From NCBI GenBank assembly GCA_003254905.1, contig QANU01104054.1:124001-188000 (forward strand): a stretch of DNA of 64,000 nucleotides, given 5' to 3'. The position numbers and the translations under genes were made by a program. This DNA comes from Nissolia schottii. Taxonomy: Eukaryota; Streptophyta; Magnoliopsida; Fabales; Fabaceae. Shown here piece after piece: positions 34,171 to 46,951 of the stretch. The number at the start of each line of letters is the position of its first letter. Positions within the stretch are counted from its first letter, which is position 1. Under the pieces are notes generated by a model. The model did not search any database. It saw only the letters and a program-made list of their open reading frames with translations, and was not told the origin of the DNA.

Positions 34171-36903
34171 TATTTCCCCTTTTTCTTCCTCAATTCAGAT
34201 TCTAGTTTTTATTTCACCATTTTCCCCTTCCATTCCTTTATTCTCAAAGCAAGCATACAAACCCAAAATCTCTCATTCATTCACAATCATTTTTATGTTT
34301 TAAACTTGTTGTTCAAAACGGTTTAAATCAATTAGCCTTTACTTACCCCATCAAGTATTTTGTGTTATTTGATCTTTTCCTCTCTAATTATGTTCAGCAC
34401 TCTTGATATTTATCTTTCATATACAAATCATCCATTACTCTATTTCAGTCTATGCAAATTTCAAAACCACGGCTTATAATTATAAGTTAAATAAAGAAAT
34501 ATGCTACTTAATTAGCCAAGAAGCTACCTAGGCCGGGAACATATGTGGGATCAGATGCATTCATGCATTTATGTTTTTGGACTCTATTGTTTAAATAAAA
34601 AAAAATTCTTTTAAACAAAAGTAACATCATTGAAAGACAAGAGCTGTATTCTTTTTTTCATTTCATTTTCTGAAAAACGTAGGAGGTGGGTTGACATTTT
34701 ACCCATGCAAGGAGGCAAACACCGCTTCTTACTTTTATAATAATGCAAGATTAACCACTAAATTGTGCGATCAATTATAGTTGAGAGTTGTATTCATTTT
34801 CATGACTTCAAATATGGAAGGTGGCATTCATACAACACACTAATTTTAAAATTTTATAGGGTACATATAAAACATATATAGGTATACAATTAAATATTTA
34901 TAATTATATCATAATAATTTTATTAATATCAAATTACTAATTTTTAATACTTTTCAAATTCCTTTTAAAATATATAGAACATTTAAGATATTTTCATATG
35001 TCAATACTTACTAATTTTTCAATGGTTCATATTATTATAAATTATTTAGTATTTAGGATATTTTTACTCTAAAACAGCATGGACACAACTCAAAAAACTT
35101 TTACATATAACTCAAACACGTTTGGACATGATTAATTATGAATTTTTTATTTGGACATTTTTAAACACTGTACAACACGTGTATCAAACGAGTTTCTTCA
35201 TATTTAAGTATTCACGATGTGTCAAAAATGAGGACACGACAATCTCACTTTTTAACTTCAAATAATCAATAGATTGGATAGAAAACATGTACTGTTAGTT
35301 TGGTGAAGACGAGAGAATAAAAACAAAATTTCATTGTAGACATTGACATGGACATCCACATTGTAAGTATGTCAAGTACTATTTTAAAGTTTAGTTTATG
35401 TCTACATAGAAATCAAATTCTCGTTTTCATTTTACCGTTGGAGTTTCAGGATTCGGATTTAAGGTCATATAAGTGGATTTTTTTTTATGTATATAGTACT
35501 AAGTTTTAAATTTTGAGAGTATGATATAACTAACAAACTTTCTTCATAATATTAGTAATTACATTCCATGATTGTAAATTTAGTTCTTCAACTAACATGA
35601 ACCAGAGTTTACTACTAGTTAAAAAAAAATTGGTATTTTTCCAATAATATGTATTTTCTTGTGAAATTTCATGTACTTGTAGTTATAAAGTTGAGTTGTC
35701 TCATTAGTAACAATATATACGAGCATTTTTTAAAAGCTTTTTAAATCTGAGTTGGACTTGAAAGCACTGAGAAAGTGGGAGAGAATCTGGACCATATGAA
35801 GAGAGAATCCAATTGTTGAGGTCATGAACTTGGAACATTTACGGAAAAAAGTAGTGTCACACACACTTGTAACACTAAAGCATATAATAAGGCTTGGAAA
35901 TATGCATTTGACTTAACTAGTGTAGTGTAGTAGTGGTGGCCAATTTCCATATATTTTCCAGAACCAGATTTTCAGTGATGAAATTCTATGCATATTCAAT
36001 ACAGTAGTCAATAGTCAATACTATTCTCTGTAATTGAGAAAGTTACATGCATGTGTTTTTCCCTCATATTGTGTCATCATTGACATCGTTTTTCGTTTGG
36101 TTCTTCTGCCTCTCACATGTGCACAAACTCTCTCAATTTTCTTCTGACCAAACAGTACTAGGAACAAAATCAAAATTACCCTTGTTTGATTTCTGTGAGT
36201 GAACCCATTTGTCCAATTTTTTTCTTCATTTAATTAAATAAATTGTATATTTGATTTTTCTTTTTTACCTGGTACTGTAATTTCCTTTTTCTACTTGAAG
36301 CTTTAAACTATATAAAAATGAAATGCAACTATATATGACTTAAAATTAATTTCAGCATGAGAATCGATCAAAAGTTTAAATTTGAGACTTAAATTCTGGA
36401 AGAATATTAAAGACCGCAAGTTTATATATAGTGTGTGGCAAGTGAAAATGAATGCAGGCACTTGTTGTGAATTATGGCTGTTAATTCATGTCATAAGTTA
36501 TATCTTATACAATATTGATTAATTTAAATATAATAAATATCTTTCTATAGTATAAATTTTTTGTGAAGGAGAAGTTATTTTATTTTATGATCAACACCAT
36601 CGACGAGCCAGAACTAGGACTTAAAGTAGTTAGGTAAAAGCATGTTGGTCTAGAAAACTATGCAAATACTATATTGGAATAATCAATATAGTTGATTCGT
36701 TGTTTGTTATTTAGTTACTTTATTTCTAGCCATTTTTTACGAGGTAGGGTCAATTTAACTTTTCTATATTCCAAAAGACCATCTTTGATACTGAAGTCAA
36801 ACAATTCACACCTGTTCATCATATACAGAGACCTGATAACTAAGATTGAATTCAAACCATTTTTTTTTAAAAGTGGGAATGTATTCTTTGATTGAATGCA
36901 AGA
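34171..36903. other. Intergenic, no gene seen
   Basis: AT-rich DNA without recognisable coding sequence, RNA or repeat family. Confidence 0.5.
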
Positions 36904-37105
36904 TATATTAAAGATGGTTGACATAATTGATAATAACACAACTCATATCTCAGAAGGACATGAGTTCAATTTCAGTTGTCAATGTGAGGACCATTTTAGT
37001 GTGAGAGGCAAGTACTTTATAAGTGCTTAAAGAGTCTAGAAACATGCACGGATCTTGATGATCAATGTCGAACCCACCTAAACTTTTTGTTAATATGAAA
37101 AAAAT
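36904..37105 (+). repeat. Dispersed repeat copy 1, possible tRNA-derived SINE
   Basis: This block aligns with 53122-53320. Shared wording in order: AAAGATGG.TGA, TGATAA, AAGGA, TTTGATTGTC or its diverged form, TGTGAGG.CCA.TTT, AGTG, TATAAGT, AATCG or TTAAAGAG, TCTAGAA, CATGC, GAT..C.GAACC.AC. The wording 'catgagttcaatttc' near 36959-36973 is B-box-like, suggesting a pol III-derived SINE. No tail is visible. Confidence 0.5.
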
Positions 37106-40012
37106 GAGATAAAAATAGTCATGTGATGTGAACCTTTGATACAACAAGTCTTTCACACACAAGTCTTTTAGTTCATAGTAGTGGTTATAGATGAAATGAG
37201 TATTGGACCCACTCTTTAGATTAAGGGATGGTTCATGTGAGAGTGAGGTTTTTTTTTTTTTTTTTAGTCAAAAATGCTTAAACCTTCCCGTAGGGGGAAG
37301 GCAAGCTACAAACAACCTGTCAACACAAAGCCTGCAAGAGTAAAAAGGCATCAGAGGGTAACAAAAAAGACACCCCTCCTGATAGAGCAACTATATAAAC
37401 AATTACCTGCATCAACCAAAAAGGCATAACCAAAACACAAAACTCTATTAACACTCAAACAAGGTGTCGATTAGCTACCTATTCCAACCCATTCAGCAAT
37501 GCCGTCAAGGTTGGGATAGGTGCCTACACCAAGGAATCCACCCCACAAAACCTCAAACACCCTGAATTACTCCAAAAATAAAAGAATTAGAAAATATTCC
37601 CATAACCAAATGAGAGCCCAAAGTTAGACTAGAACCCAACCAATCCAAATCACTGATGCCAACCATCTTTCCAAATGAACCTTCATTTTCTTAGAGTTGA
37701 GGGGTCTTGAGACAAGTCATTTGCAGCGGTTGCAAATTTCTCGCCCCACCCTTTCATCTAGTAACCAAGTCTAATTTTCAACACCCATTTTTCAAGGTCC
37801 CAATTCGGTTTCTTGTTCTCGAACACCAATTTGTTCCTAACATCCCATATAGACTAAATCACAATATAAAACATTGTCATCCAAAGTTTCTTACTAGTAC
37901 TCAATAGGTGGCCTCCACACCAAGCTAAGAAGAAAGCCACAGGGCTAAAAGGGCCACACCAAGGTATCTCCCACTACAAGAGACATTCATTCCAAAGAAC
38001 ATATGTTTTAGAGCAAGAGAAGAAAATATGCTTAATCGATTTTGTTTCTAGAAGGCACAAAGGACACAATGCTTCATCTTGGAAAATAATACCAAACCTA
38101 GTGAGTTTGTCTATAGTGGAGAGCTTTTCTTGTAACACCAACCGAACTAGCAACTCTACTCTCAGCAAGGCCAGACTTTTCCATGCCAATTCTGCTGTAG
38201 ACACCCCTGTTTTAGGATTTCGCCTACTACAAGAAAAACGATCATTACCGTCAGAGTTACCGTTGGATTTTTTCCCGATTACCGTCAATTTTTTTACTTT
38301 CCGTTGGACATATCGTCGAAAAATGAACTGACAGTAATAGCCTTGATGGAAACCTATTAACATCGGATGTATATAGCTGACGGTAATTAGCGTCGATTGT
38401 AATCGACGGTAATGGTGGTCCAAGACCGGTTTGTGATGGTAATTATATTAATATTTTATTCTATATACCGTCAGTTAAAAATGACATAAATTTAATTATG
38501 TCTATAAATAATTTATGACAAATTACCAGTGAATAACACCGATGGTAATTATATTAATATTTTAATTTGTATACTAACAAAAATTTGATAATATATACAT
38601 CATGCATTCAAATATTACCGTCGGACCTTTATGTGAGTATTGTCTGATGGTAAAGATAATTAATTTAAAATATATATTTTATTATTATTTTACTTTTTGT
38701 TATTAATCTAAATATTAAATTATTGTTTAATGTAATAAATTATATATTTAATAATATAATTATTTAATTAAATAGTAAATTTAAGTAGATTAAATACAAA
38801 TATCATGTCATCTAGATTTATTTTAATCTGGCAAACTATTTAAGGGCAAGTTGTTATATCGTGTACATCTCATACTTTTTATTTTTATTTTTTATCAAAT
38901 GATAAAATATAATTTTTTTTACATAAATTTCAATCAAACAGAACCATACAGCAAAACACAAGCAACACTGAATCACCAACATTGGTCTAAAGACTAAATA
39001 GGACCATTCCAAATCATATCCAACAAACTAAAAGGTTCACATTTTTTCACATTACATTACTTACAGGGTCATGGTTGGGTTGATCCAAAGTTCACATTTT
39101 TTATCCTTCAGAAACACTTCTAATCCAATTCATCAAAGCCCCAAAATTACCACACACCAACAAATGAAAAACAAAATAAAAGAGAAGAGTATAATACAAA
39201 CCTTTGGAGGGTGGCTTTGGTGAACCAGGGAGAATGTGGACCAAGAGGGCCCATCTTTTGAAATATGATCTTTTGCACTCCTGAGATGAGATAGAAACGG
39301 TTCTAACAGGCCATAAGCTAGCCTTTCACTCACACCACCACCAGCAATAACAAGGTCACACCTTTAACACACAAAACACAAACACAAAGTCAAAAAATCA
39401 CCATAAGAAAAGAAAAGAAGAACACCCGATTTTGCTTATATGGATTGTGAAAGGTGAAGAACCTTGTTCTTGTTGGGGTGAGTTGAAAGAGGGCACGATG
39501 AAGACAGGTGTTGGTGGATGTAGTTGTGGTGGTAGAGGAAAGAGGAGGGGAGGGAGAGGGAGATGAAAAGAGAAGATAGAAGGAAATGGGAAATGATGGA
39601 AATGGGTGAGTGAAATTCAGTTAAGTAGATTTTCAGAATGATACCGTCGGCTATTACCAACGGTACACAGGACAAGTTTGAGTATACTCGCTTTATCAAA
39701 ACGCATTGTTTATATAAAATAATTATCATCAACTTTGTGTTAGAATTTCTGACGTTACGAAATAATGGAGCAAAATTTTGGTAATTTTTCATTTTCATTA
39801 CCATCAGAAACATCCAACGGTAACACATCCCGAGTAAGTCACAATAGATCTCACGCGAGTCACGTCACAGAACCTCAAAGTGTGCTCTCCGGTTTGTTAG
39901 TCTCGCGCGAGATGGTAAGGATTTGCTGTCGGAAATAACCGATGGTAAGACAGTGCACCATTAAGGTTTACGATTATAATTCTTATCATCAGATTCTTTT
40001 GATGGTAAAGAC

Positions 40013-40138
40013 CTCAAACCCTAAACCCTACCACCAAAACCCTAAATCCTAACTCCTAACTCCCAAACTCTAAATCCTAAATCCTAACTCTCAAACCCTA
40101 ATCCCTAAACCCTAAATGCTAAACCCTAATCCCTATAC
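40013..40138. repeat. Degenerate telomere-like (CCCTAAA)n array
   Basis: Roughly 125 bases built from CCCTAAA, CCCTAAT and CTAAATC-type heptamers lie within the CACTA element, between its left subterminal region and the end of the accessory gene. The units match the plant telomere repeat but are diverged, and the array is internal. Confidence 0.85.
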
Positions 40139-40404
40139 TTGTCTTTTAATTAATCAATAGGGACAATTTGTGAGAGTTGCAGAAGAGGAGAATTTTTTTA
40201 AAACAAAATTTTTCCTTTAATTTATAGTGATCATTAAATTATTAGTTTTACTATTAATTTTAATAATTTAATAGTAAAAACATTCAATCTCACTTTAACA
40301 AGAAAATCGTAATATATTTAACAAAAAAAACTACACAAGTTCAAAATCAAAATATATATACTTAAAAATTACACAATGTATTTAAAAATAAAAAATAAAA
40401 AATC

Positions 40405-42325
40405 CTAATCTCCTAAGTGTGCAACATCATCGTCGTCATTGGGGGCATCATCATATTCAGCATCGTCCATGTTATCTTTGTTGGATGATGTATCATCCAA
40501 CAGCCACTCAAGAGGCATCTGAGGGCCGGCCGAACTACTGGATCTTGGGGCATTCCCACTGAGGCATGCCCACATCCTCTGAAAATTCTACTTCAGCTTC
40601 TCCTTGGCCCTTAAGTTCTTTGCTGAGTTCTGCATCTATTTCACCTTCACATTATGTAGCTTCTGGATCATCTGCTCGTTCCTGACCACCTGCAAGTGCA
40701 GCTCCTGGTTCAGCTTCAACACGTGCTCGAGGAGATCTTTTTGCTCTTCCGTTGGTGTCACGCTGGTAGACGAAGCCGCCGATCGAGGCCCCCTCATAGT
40801 AACCAAGAGTTGTGTCCCCTGACCGTACATATGGTTGTGGTTCATACCACTAACCACCTCGAGCCAGACCGCATTCTCATCAACGGGGTCTAGCTCGGTA
40901 CCCGGGGGTGCACTCTCAGCCCACTGAGTTTGCAGAGCCTGAAGTGCCTCCTCTAATGCAGTCTACGAAAATAAAATAGTTAACAATTATTGTTATAGGA
41001 AATTAAAATTAACATTTACGAAGTATGTAATAAAACAATTAACAATTGTTAATACATCAGAATACTCACCGTGGTTAGTTGTGAGCGATCGTCGACCCAT
41101 TGAGACTTATCCACCTTGGTGGTGTGCGTCTCGTAGAACACCTTGGCTTCTGACGGTTCCCGACCCATTACTTAGTTGTTTAAATATTAGTTTCAAATGT
41201 AAAGTAGTTATTTAAGAACAAAATTAAAATGCAATACACATAATGTTTGTATCTAAATTAAGGCATGAAATTACGTACCATCCTGAGCCGTGTCGACGGC
41301 AAACTCGCGGAGCCGCCGGTGTGAACATTGCCCCTTGACCCTAGGTGCGGGCACGCTTTGAGTTCTCAGACCGAGCTTTAAACTCATATGAGGCCCAAAT
41401 GGCGTGAAGTAGAGCAAGCTGCTCAGGAGTCAACCAGCTCGGGTCTTTGTCCTTCCCCAAGCAGATGTCCCCCAGTAGATGTTGGAGACGACAGCAGACC
41501 CGATAATTGAACGCCTTCTTCATGTCAGCCTCTTTGGAAGGATCATACTCGAAATGATCATAAAAAAACAAATATGAAAACATTAATTAGTAATTAATAA
41601 CACAAATAATTGAACAACTAAAAATTTATGTTTATAAAAAAAAAATCAAACAATTACCTTCCATAGGTTGAACATGTGTTTCTCCTCCTTAGTGTACTCC
41701 TGCCACTTAGAGATGACTCTGTTGTAGCATTTTTTTTATCGTCTCTATAACGGCGTGGCTAGGAGCCTCGTGGGGAATCCACCTACATATACAAACATAT
41801 ATATTGTGGATTAGTAATATTAAAAAAAAAAGTAAATACAAACCCTAAATATATTGTATATAAAATAAAACAAAAAAAAATTAACAATACTTAACCATTG
41901 TTATTTTCGTCCAGCCAGATCCGAATCTGCCCTCCCTGTGACTGGAATCTGGATCCGCCCTAGGACTGGGTGCTGGTGGTAGTCTTTGGTTGTGGTTATT
42001 GTGGCGGCTGTGGCGACTGCCTTGTCTCTGAGGAAGCACGAGGCGATGGACTCTGTTGCGCGCCATAACTCCCAAACCTCATCGACCCTGACGACGGACA
42101 AGGAATGAAGTTGAGCTGCAGCAGAATATTGCCTGTAGGGAGGGCGCCGTCTCTTACTGACACCGACAACACATAGTCCAGGGCTGGCATAAAACTGTCC
42201 CTAACAAGGATCAATGACACCGACGTGCTCATCGACGTCGAGCTTGACCGGCTGCCTCCGCCCCTCCCCCTACCCCGCCTAGACGCAGAATAGTAGTTTG
42301 GTAGTTTTGCCATTCCCTTATCCAT
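40405..42325 (-). CDS. CACTA accessory protein, TNPA-like (plant transposase Ptta/En/Spm family)
   Basis: Several minus-strand exons can be recognised. They are the start MDKGMAKLPNYYSASRRGRG with an Arg/Gly/Ser-rich N-terminus (42325 down to about 41900), then WQEYTKEEKHMFNLW (41660-41710), and FEYDPSKEADMKKAFNYRVC through LTPEQLALLHAIWASYEFKA (about 41340-41560). Next come GREPSEAKVFYETHT and DDRSQL (41080-41170), then GQGTQLLVTMRG followed by a coiled-coil (EEQKDLLEHVLKLNQELH, 40640-40980), and an acidic tail ending AHLGD then TAG at 40405-40407. This order is that of PF03004-type proteins that bind CACTA subterminal repeats. Exact splice sites were not resolved, and whether the frame is intact is not shown. 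Confidence 0.75.
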
Positions 42326-44092
42326 GCTAAAAAAAAATAACAACACATATTAGAATAACAACGCATATTAACAATTAAATATATAAAATTAACTATATCA
42401 TAGTATAAACTAAATATATAAAACTTAGTATATAATCTCTCTCTATATATATAAACTATATATATATGTCAACTAACTAACTATATATATTTATAAAACT
42501 ATGAACATATTAACAAAGCCCTAAATCAACATATATAAACAGTGGTATTTTGGTAACAAATTTTGTAAATAGGGGCATTATAGTACAAACACACATTGGT
42601 ATACATTGTATTCAGAAAACCAAAAGATTAAATTACCACAGGCAACAATCAAATACAGAAAATAGAGCACCTAAACCCTAATATGGAAAATTGATCCATT
42701 TTTTCCGTACATTACATATCATGTGTGGAATCCACTAATTCCTTTAATTTCTTCTAATGATTCTATCCTCTGCATATTATTTCTCATGTTTGCCTAATAT
42801 TCTTTCTTCTAATGCTTAACCCTAGTATACATTACATAACACATGAACAAGTCAACTACGTATGTTTTTATGTCTATTTCTTTTGATTCTCAACTCAAAG
42901 AATAACATATGAATACATCTAAACTAAATATATAAAAAACACAAATTAAAAGTACATATAAACTAAAACTAAATATATAAAAAAGCCAAATGTAAAGTAA
43001 CTATATAAAAAAACTAAATATATTAAAAACACATTAAAACTAAATATATAAAAAAACCAAAATATATTAAAAATACAAAACACAAAAACTAAAACCAACC
43101 TTAGTGGCAATGGTGATGGCATTGATGGCGGAGGTGGCGGCAGTGCACGCCGATGGTGACGGTGGACGTGGCGGCGACTGTGGTCCTTGTGGTCTGGCGA
43201 CGATGGTGGCTGTGGAAGAGGAGAGTAGGAGAGTGGATGAGGAAAGGAGGAAGCGAGGAGGAGAAGATAAAAGTGACAGCGGACTCGCGGAGGAGCAATA
43301 TATATAGAAACATTACGGTCGGATTTTTCTGATGGTAATGAGACAATCGTTGTCACCACGGGAAAATGTGTGCCCTTTCGTTGTCCGCGCTACTTACCGT
43401 CGAACTTTTCCAACGATAACGACTTGAATGTTACGTGCGTTGTATACACGCGCACCTGTTCATAAATTCAGCCACAATACGCGCGCCCTTTCGTAATTTC
43501 AGGCATTTACCGTCAATTTTTTTTACGGTAACAGGTTCAATGTCACATCGGATATTTAGACCCTTTTACCTTCGGATGTGTCCGACGGTAAGCCATTCGT
43601 ATAATGATGCGCCAATTGTCGCCAATTATTACCGTCGGGTTTGTCCGACAGTAATTGGTTCAATGTCACATCGTATAGGGAAAGGTACCTCTTGATATTT
43701 GAACCCTTTTACCGTCGGATATTACTGACAGTAATCCATTCGTCTAATGACGCGCCAATTGGCGCCAATTATTACTATAGGATTTATTGTTGGGTTCTTT
43801 ATTCCAACGGTAATCGCAACCAAAATTAACCCGGTTCTCCTTAATTACATTTACTGTCAGATTTTTTTTTTTTTTACGGTAATACCATCGGGTGGTTTTC
43901 TCACGGTAATATGCTATTTTCTAGTAGTGTATAAATCTCTTATGCAAACAATTTGACATTGAAATGTCCCGTAGTGCTGAATTTTTAACTTATCTCGTCC
44001 GCCTCACCTGGACAAATAGCAAAAAACACTAATTCGCTTGCATGCTCTCACATAAAAAAAACTCACTCTCACCTAAACCATCTCATATGTAT

Positions 44093-45259
44093 ATATAAGG
44101 GTTGGTCTCTCCTTTCAGTTAAGAGAATCAATTATGAACCAACAATCATGATTCAACCATGAGTCAGCAGACTTAACATAGCCATGACTCAACAACACGT
44201 AAGTAATGTGAAATCAAGGTAAAGATTTTTTAACCAAAAATTACGTAAAATCTAATAAAGACTACATAATTTCTTTGTTTAGGTATTAACCTAGCCCACT
44301 CCTAACAAAGTGTACATCAAATTAAATGAGCTCTTGCCATCAAAACCAAAGTACCATTAAATGTCCTCTCTAAAAATCATTCTATAGTCCATTCCCTTTC
44401 GAAGTTACATCCATGCTATTTATTCCTTTTGGTTCATTTTAGTAGTATTGGGGGGCAATAGATAGGCCTAATATGCATACCACTTTTCCCTGTAGCATAT
44501 TCTTTCTTTCTTTAAAAACATTCATTCTCTTTTCCTGTGTGTCCTCTGTTCATTTCACATCACATTATAGCTTAATAGGATAGTAGTGTTAAATTAATGG
44601 CAGTGATCATGAGTGCCAAGCTATATACGCAAAGAATATAACATAGATGTAAACCCTATAAAGAGTAACAGCGTTTGCAAATTGCATACCTTGGATAGGA
44701 AACACCAGGACAGCAGTACCAGTATCATTCCGTATACAAAATAAAAAATACTTGAAATCCGCATCACGTGTGCCGATTTCAAGATATAAACCACATGTTT
44801 GTAAATTTCACCCCTAACCTGTCTATTAATATTAACAATTTTTTTTAAAAAAATTTATGTGTAAACCCCTTTATAAATATGGGCCCAAAGATAATTGATG
44901 GTTTTGTAAACAAAATATAACCGTTTTCTGGTAAAATTTAGTTGTTTTTTCACGTGCTCTTATAATGTAAATATCTTTTTTATTAAATTCTTTAACTTTT
45001 GATAATTTTTAGAACTAATTTAATTTTAAATGATGACAAATTTGATAAATTTAATTTTTAAAATTGTCAAAAAAAAAATAATTGAAGGGAAATTTATCCC
45101 ATGAAAACAAGTGAAAAAAACACCTAAAATTTCATGAATAAACAAAACAACATTCTAGATTAATACGCGGACAAGGTATTTATCCTGTGATTTGTTATGG
45201 TTAATGAATTACCAAATCCTTGCGACAAGAAGATTTTAGTGTTTATCTATACTTACACT
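44093..45259. other. Intergenic with one related inverted repeat
   Basis: No gene is seen. At 44750-44786 the sequence reads CTTGAAATC..GCATCACGTGTGCC..GATTTCAAG, an imperfect palindrome. It shares the GCCGATTTCA half-site with the hairpin array at 29.3 kb. Confidence 0.5.
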
Positions 45260-45736
45260 TAGGGGTGCATATGAGTTGGGTTGGGTTGGGTTAGGTTTAG
45301 GGTAAAATAAAATACAACCCGAGTAATTAATGAACTTGGGTTGAGTTGGATCAATTTTTAAAAAAAAAAAATATTTTAAACTCGACCCAACCCAACCCAA
45401 CCCAACCCGATGTTAATTGGGTTGGGTAGGATAGTCGGGTTGACTTTGCTTTAAAGAGAAAAATTAACACGGACTAATGCAAACACAAAAAACATATTCT
45501 TTCTCTATTTTAAAACAAAAATTACTCGCTAGAATAATTTTTTATCTTTTTATATAAAAATCAGGTAATTAGGTCATTGAGTCAGGTATTGGGTTTTAAA
45601 ATTAAAACCCAATACCTGATCTGATTAAAATAGAGTTCATAAAAAATTATCCAAACCAACCCAATGACCTGACACAACCCAAAAATATTAATTTGGGTTG
45701 GGTCATTACATTGACCTGGACCCATGTGCAACCCTA
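45260..45736. mobile_element. hAT-like MITE rich in GGGTT/AACCC
   Basis: The ends are TAGGGGTGCATATGAGTTGG and, reverse-complemented, TAGGGTTGCACATGGGTCC. Flanking 8-mers CTTACACT and CATACATT agree at six of eight positions, consistent with an aged 8-bp hAT target duplication. The interior has inverted stretches of GGGTTGGGTT and AACCCAACCC and no coding sequence. Confidence 0.7.
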
Positions 45737-46138
45737 CATACATTAATAAAGAAGCTCATTTCAACAATTTTTTTGTCACAATTCTTATTCCAAATTTATC
45801 CCTACTACTTGTTAATAATGTGTAATTTTTTAATACCACAAGTTGTAACTACTCTCAAACGTAAATAAACCAAATTGCCTAAATGAAAAACATTTGTTTG
45901 TTCTCCAATTTTGTAAAAGTGACCAAAAATAGTTAGAATGTGCATATTTGACATTAGCAAGTACGAAATGTCTGCCCCAATGGTGATAGTTACAAAAGTA
46001 TAAAACGTAAGGGTTTGTATACTCTTTTTCTCATAAATAAATAAATAAATAAATAACAGGGGTTGCACACATATCGTGCGTGCCAAATGGAAATTAAAAA
46101 TTACTATATGAAACTCGTTAAATTGTGGAGTATGTAAG

Positions 46139-46213
46139 GATTGAATATCCTCTTTATTTAGTGATATAGATAAAATTGAATATCCTCTTTATTTAGTGAT
46201 ATAGATAAATTAA
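46139..46213. repeat. Two-copy tandem repeat, about 37-bp unit
   Basis: The unit ATTGAATATCCTCTTTATTT plus AGTGATATAGATAAA occurs twice with almost no divergence, indicating a recent duplication in intergenic DNA. Confidence 0.9.
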
Positions 46214-46913
46214 GTTTAATATAGTAACTCATTATACATGTGATTTTTGAAAATATCGAGAGAGAGAAAAAAAAAAGGTGCGATTTTTATATAATAACAA
46301 CAATAGTAAATTTTTTATGGATCACTTCAATGATTTCAAAACCTTTACAGGAGATTATTTATTATCAACGGTGAACACCTCTTACACATCCAAAAAAATA
46401 TATACTTTCGAGTTTTGAGAAAAATATTTATACTGATATTATATTTAAATTAAAAAAAATATATTAACGTCTTTTTTTTTATACAGAAAAGATGGAAAAT
46501 TCACAAGAATCCAGGCTGGGAATCTGGGCCATTAGCCCATTAGTTGTAGGGCCAGGAAAATCAACACATTTGGTGAAGTTGATAGAAACTTCTGGCCCTA
46601 AGATTGTTTCAGTGCCCAACTTCATATATTTTTCCATTTTTGATATGGGCTTTATTCTATAAACGGCAACATGTAAACTACAAACTTCGATCTTACATTA
46701 GGATTGTAGAACTTCGATGGCCCAAAATACCCGAATCATAAATCTTTATCCCTTCCCTTAAAGTTAAGGGTTTATTTATATTTTTAACTATATCCATGTA
46801 CGATTTCACTTTGCATATTCTCATTTTTCATTTTATGAGTCCATTTGATTGAATTTTTTAAAAAAATAAAATGCAAATTAACTTACGCAAAAAATTTCTA
46901 CAAAAAGTTAAAC

Positions 46914-46918
<5 letters not shown>

Positions 46919-46950
<32 letters not shown>
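46919..46950. repeat. (GT)n microsatellite
   Basis: About sixteen GT dinucleotides in intergenic DNA. Confidence 0.95.

Positions 46951-46951
<1 letters not shown>

Larger units (their letters stand above)
38225..43929 (-). mobile_element. CACTA (En/Spm) transposon, 5.7 kb, nonautonomous
   Basis: The left end reads TACTACAAGAAAAACG (CACTA with first base C to T) and the right end, reverse-complemented, CACTACTAGAAAATAGC. Both subterminal regions (38245-38650, 39640-39830 and 43310-43910) are packed with ACCGTC(G/A)GA and TCCGACGGTAA-type motifs, the presumed TNPA binding sites. Inside is one accessory gene (40405-42325). No TNP2-like DDE transposase is visible, so movement would need a helper. 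The 3-base flanks (GCC left, TAT right) do not match, so no target duplication can be shown. It interrupts a LINE. Confidence 0.85.
37250..44060 (-). mobile_element. L1-type LINE, split by a CACTA element
   Basis: The + strand T-run at 37252-37269 is the LINE poly(A) seen from the other strand. Above it come a C-terminal segment (SIWDVRNKLVFENKKPNWDL, about 37790-37850) and the zf-RVT region (LCPLCLLETKSIKHIFFSCS, 38000-38070). Upstream similarity breaks off at 38224 and resumes at 43930 with KFSTTGHFNVKLFA, the usual block before zf-RVT. The 5' half (RT and endonuclease) is missing, and the remaining frames are degraded. Confidence 0.75.
37227..44092. mobile_element. Outer TIR element interrupted by LINE and CACTA
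   Basis: GATGGTTCATGTGAGAGTGAG (37229-37249) and, reverse-complemented from 44067-44090, GATGGTTTAGGTGAGAGTGAG are inverted copies sitting directly outside the LINE 3' T-run and near the LINE's other edge. The simplest reading is a small foldback or TIR element of perhaps 60-100 bases that received the LINE. Its family is not recognised. Confidence 0.5.

Noticed and set aside
40013-40138. True chromosome end
   Set aside because: The repeats are degenerate, only 125 bases long and enclosed by a CACTA element.
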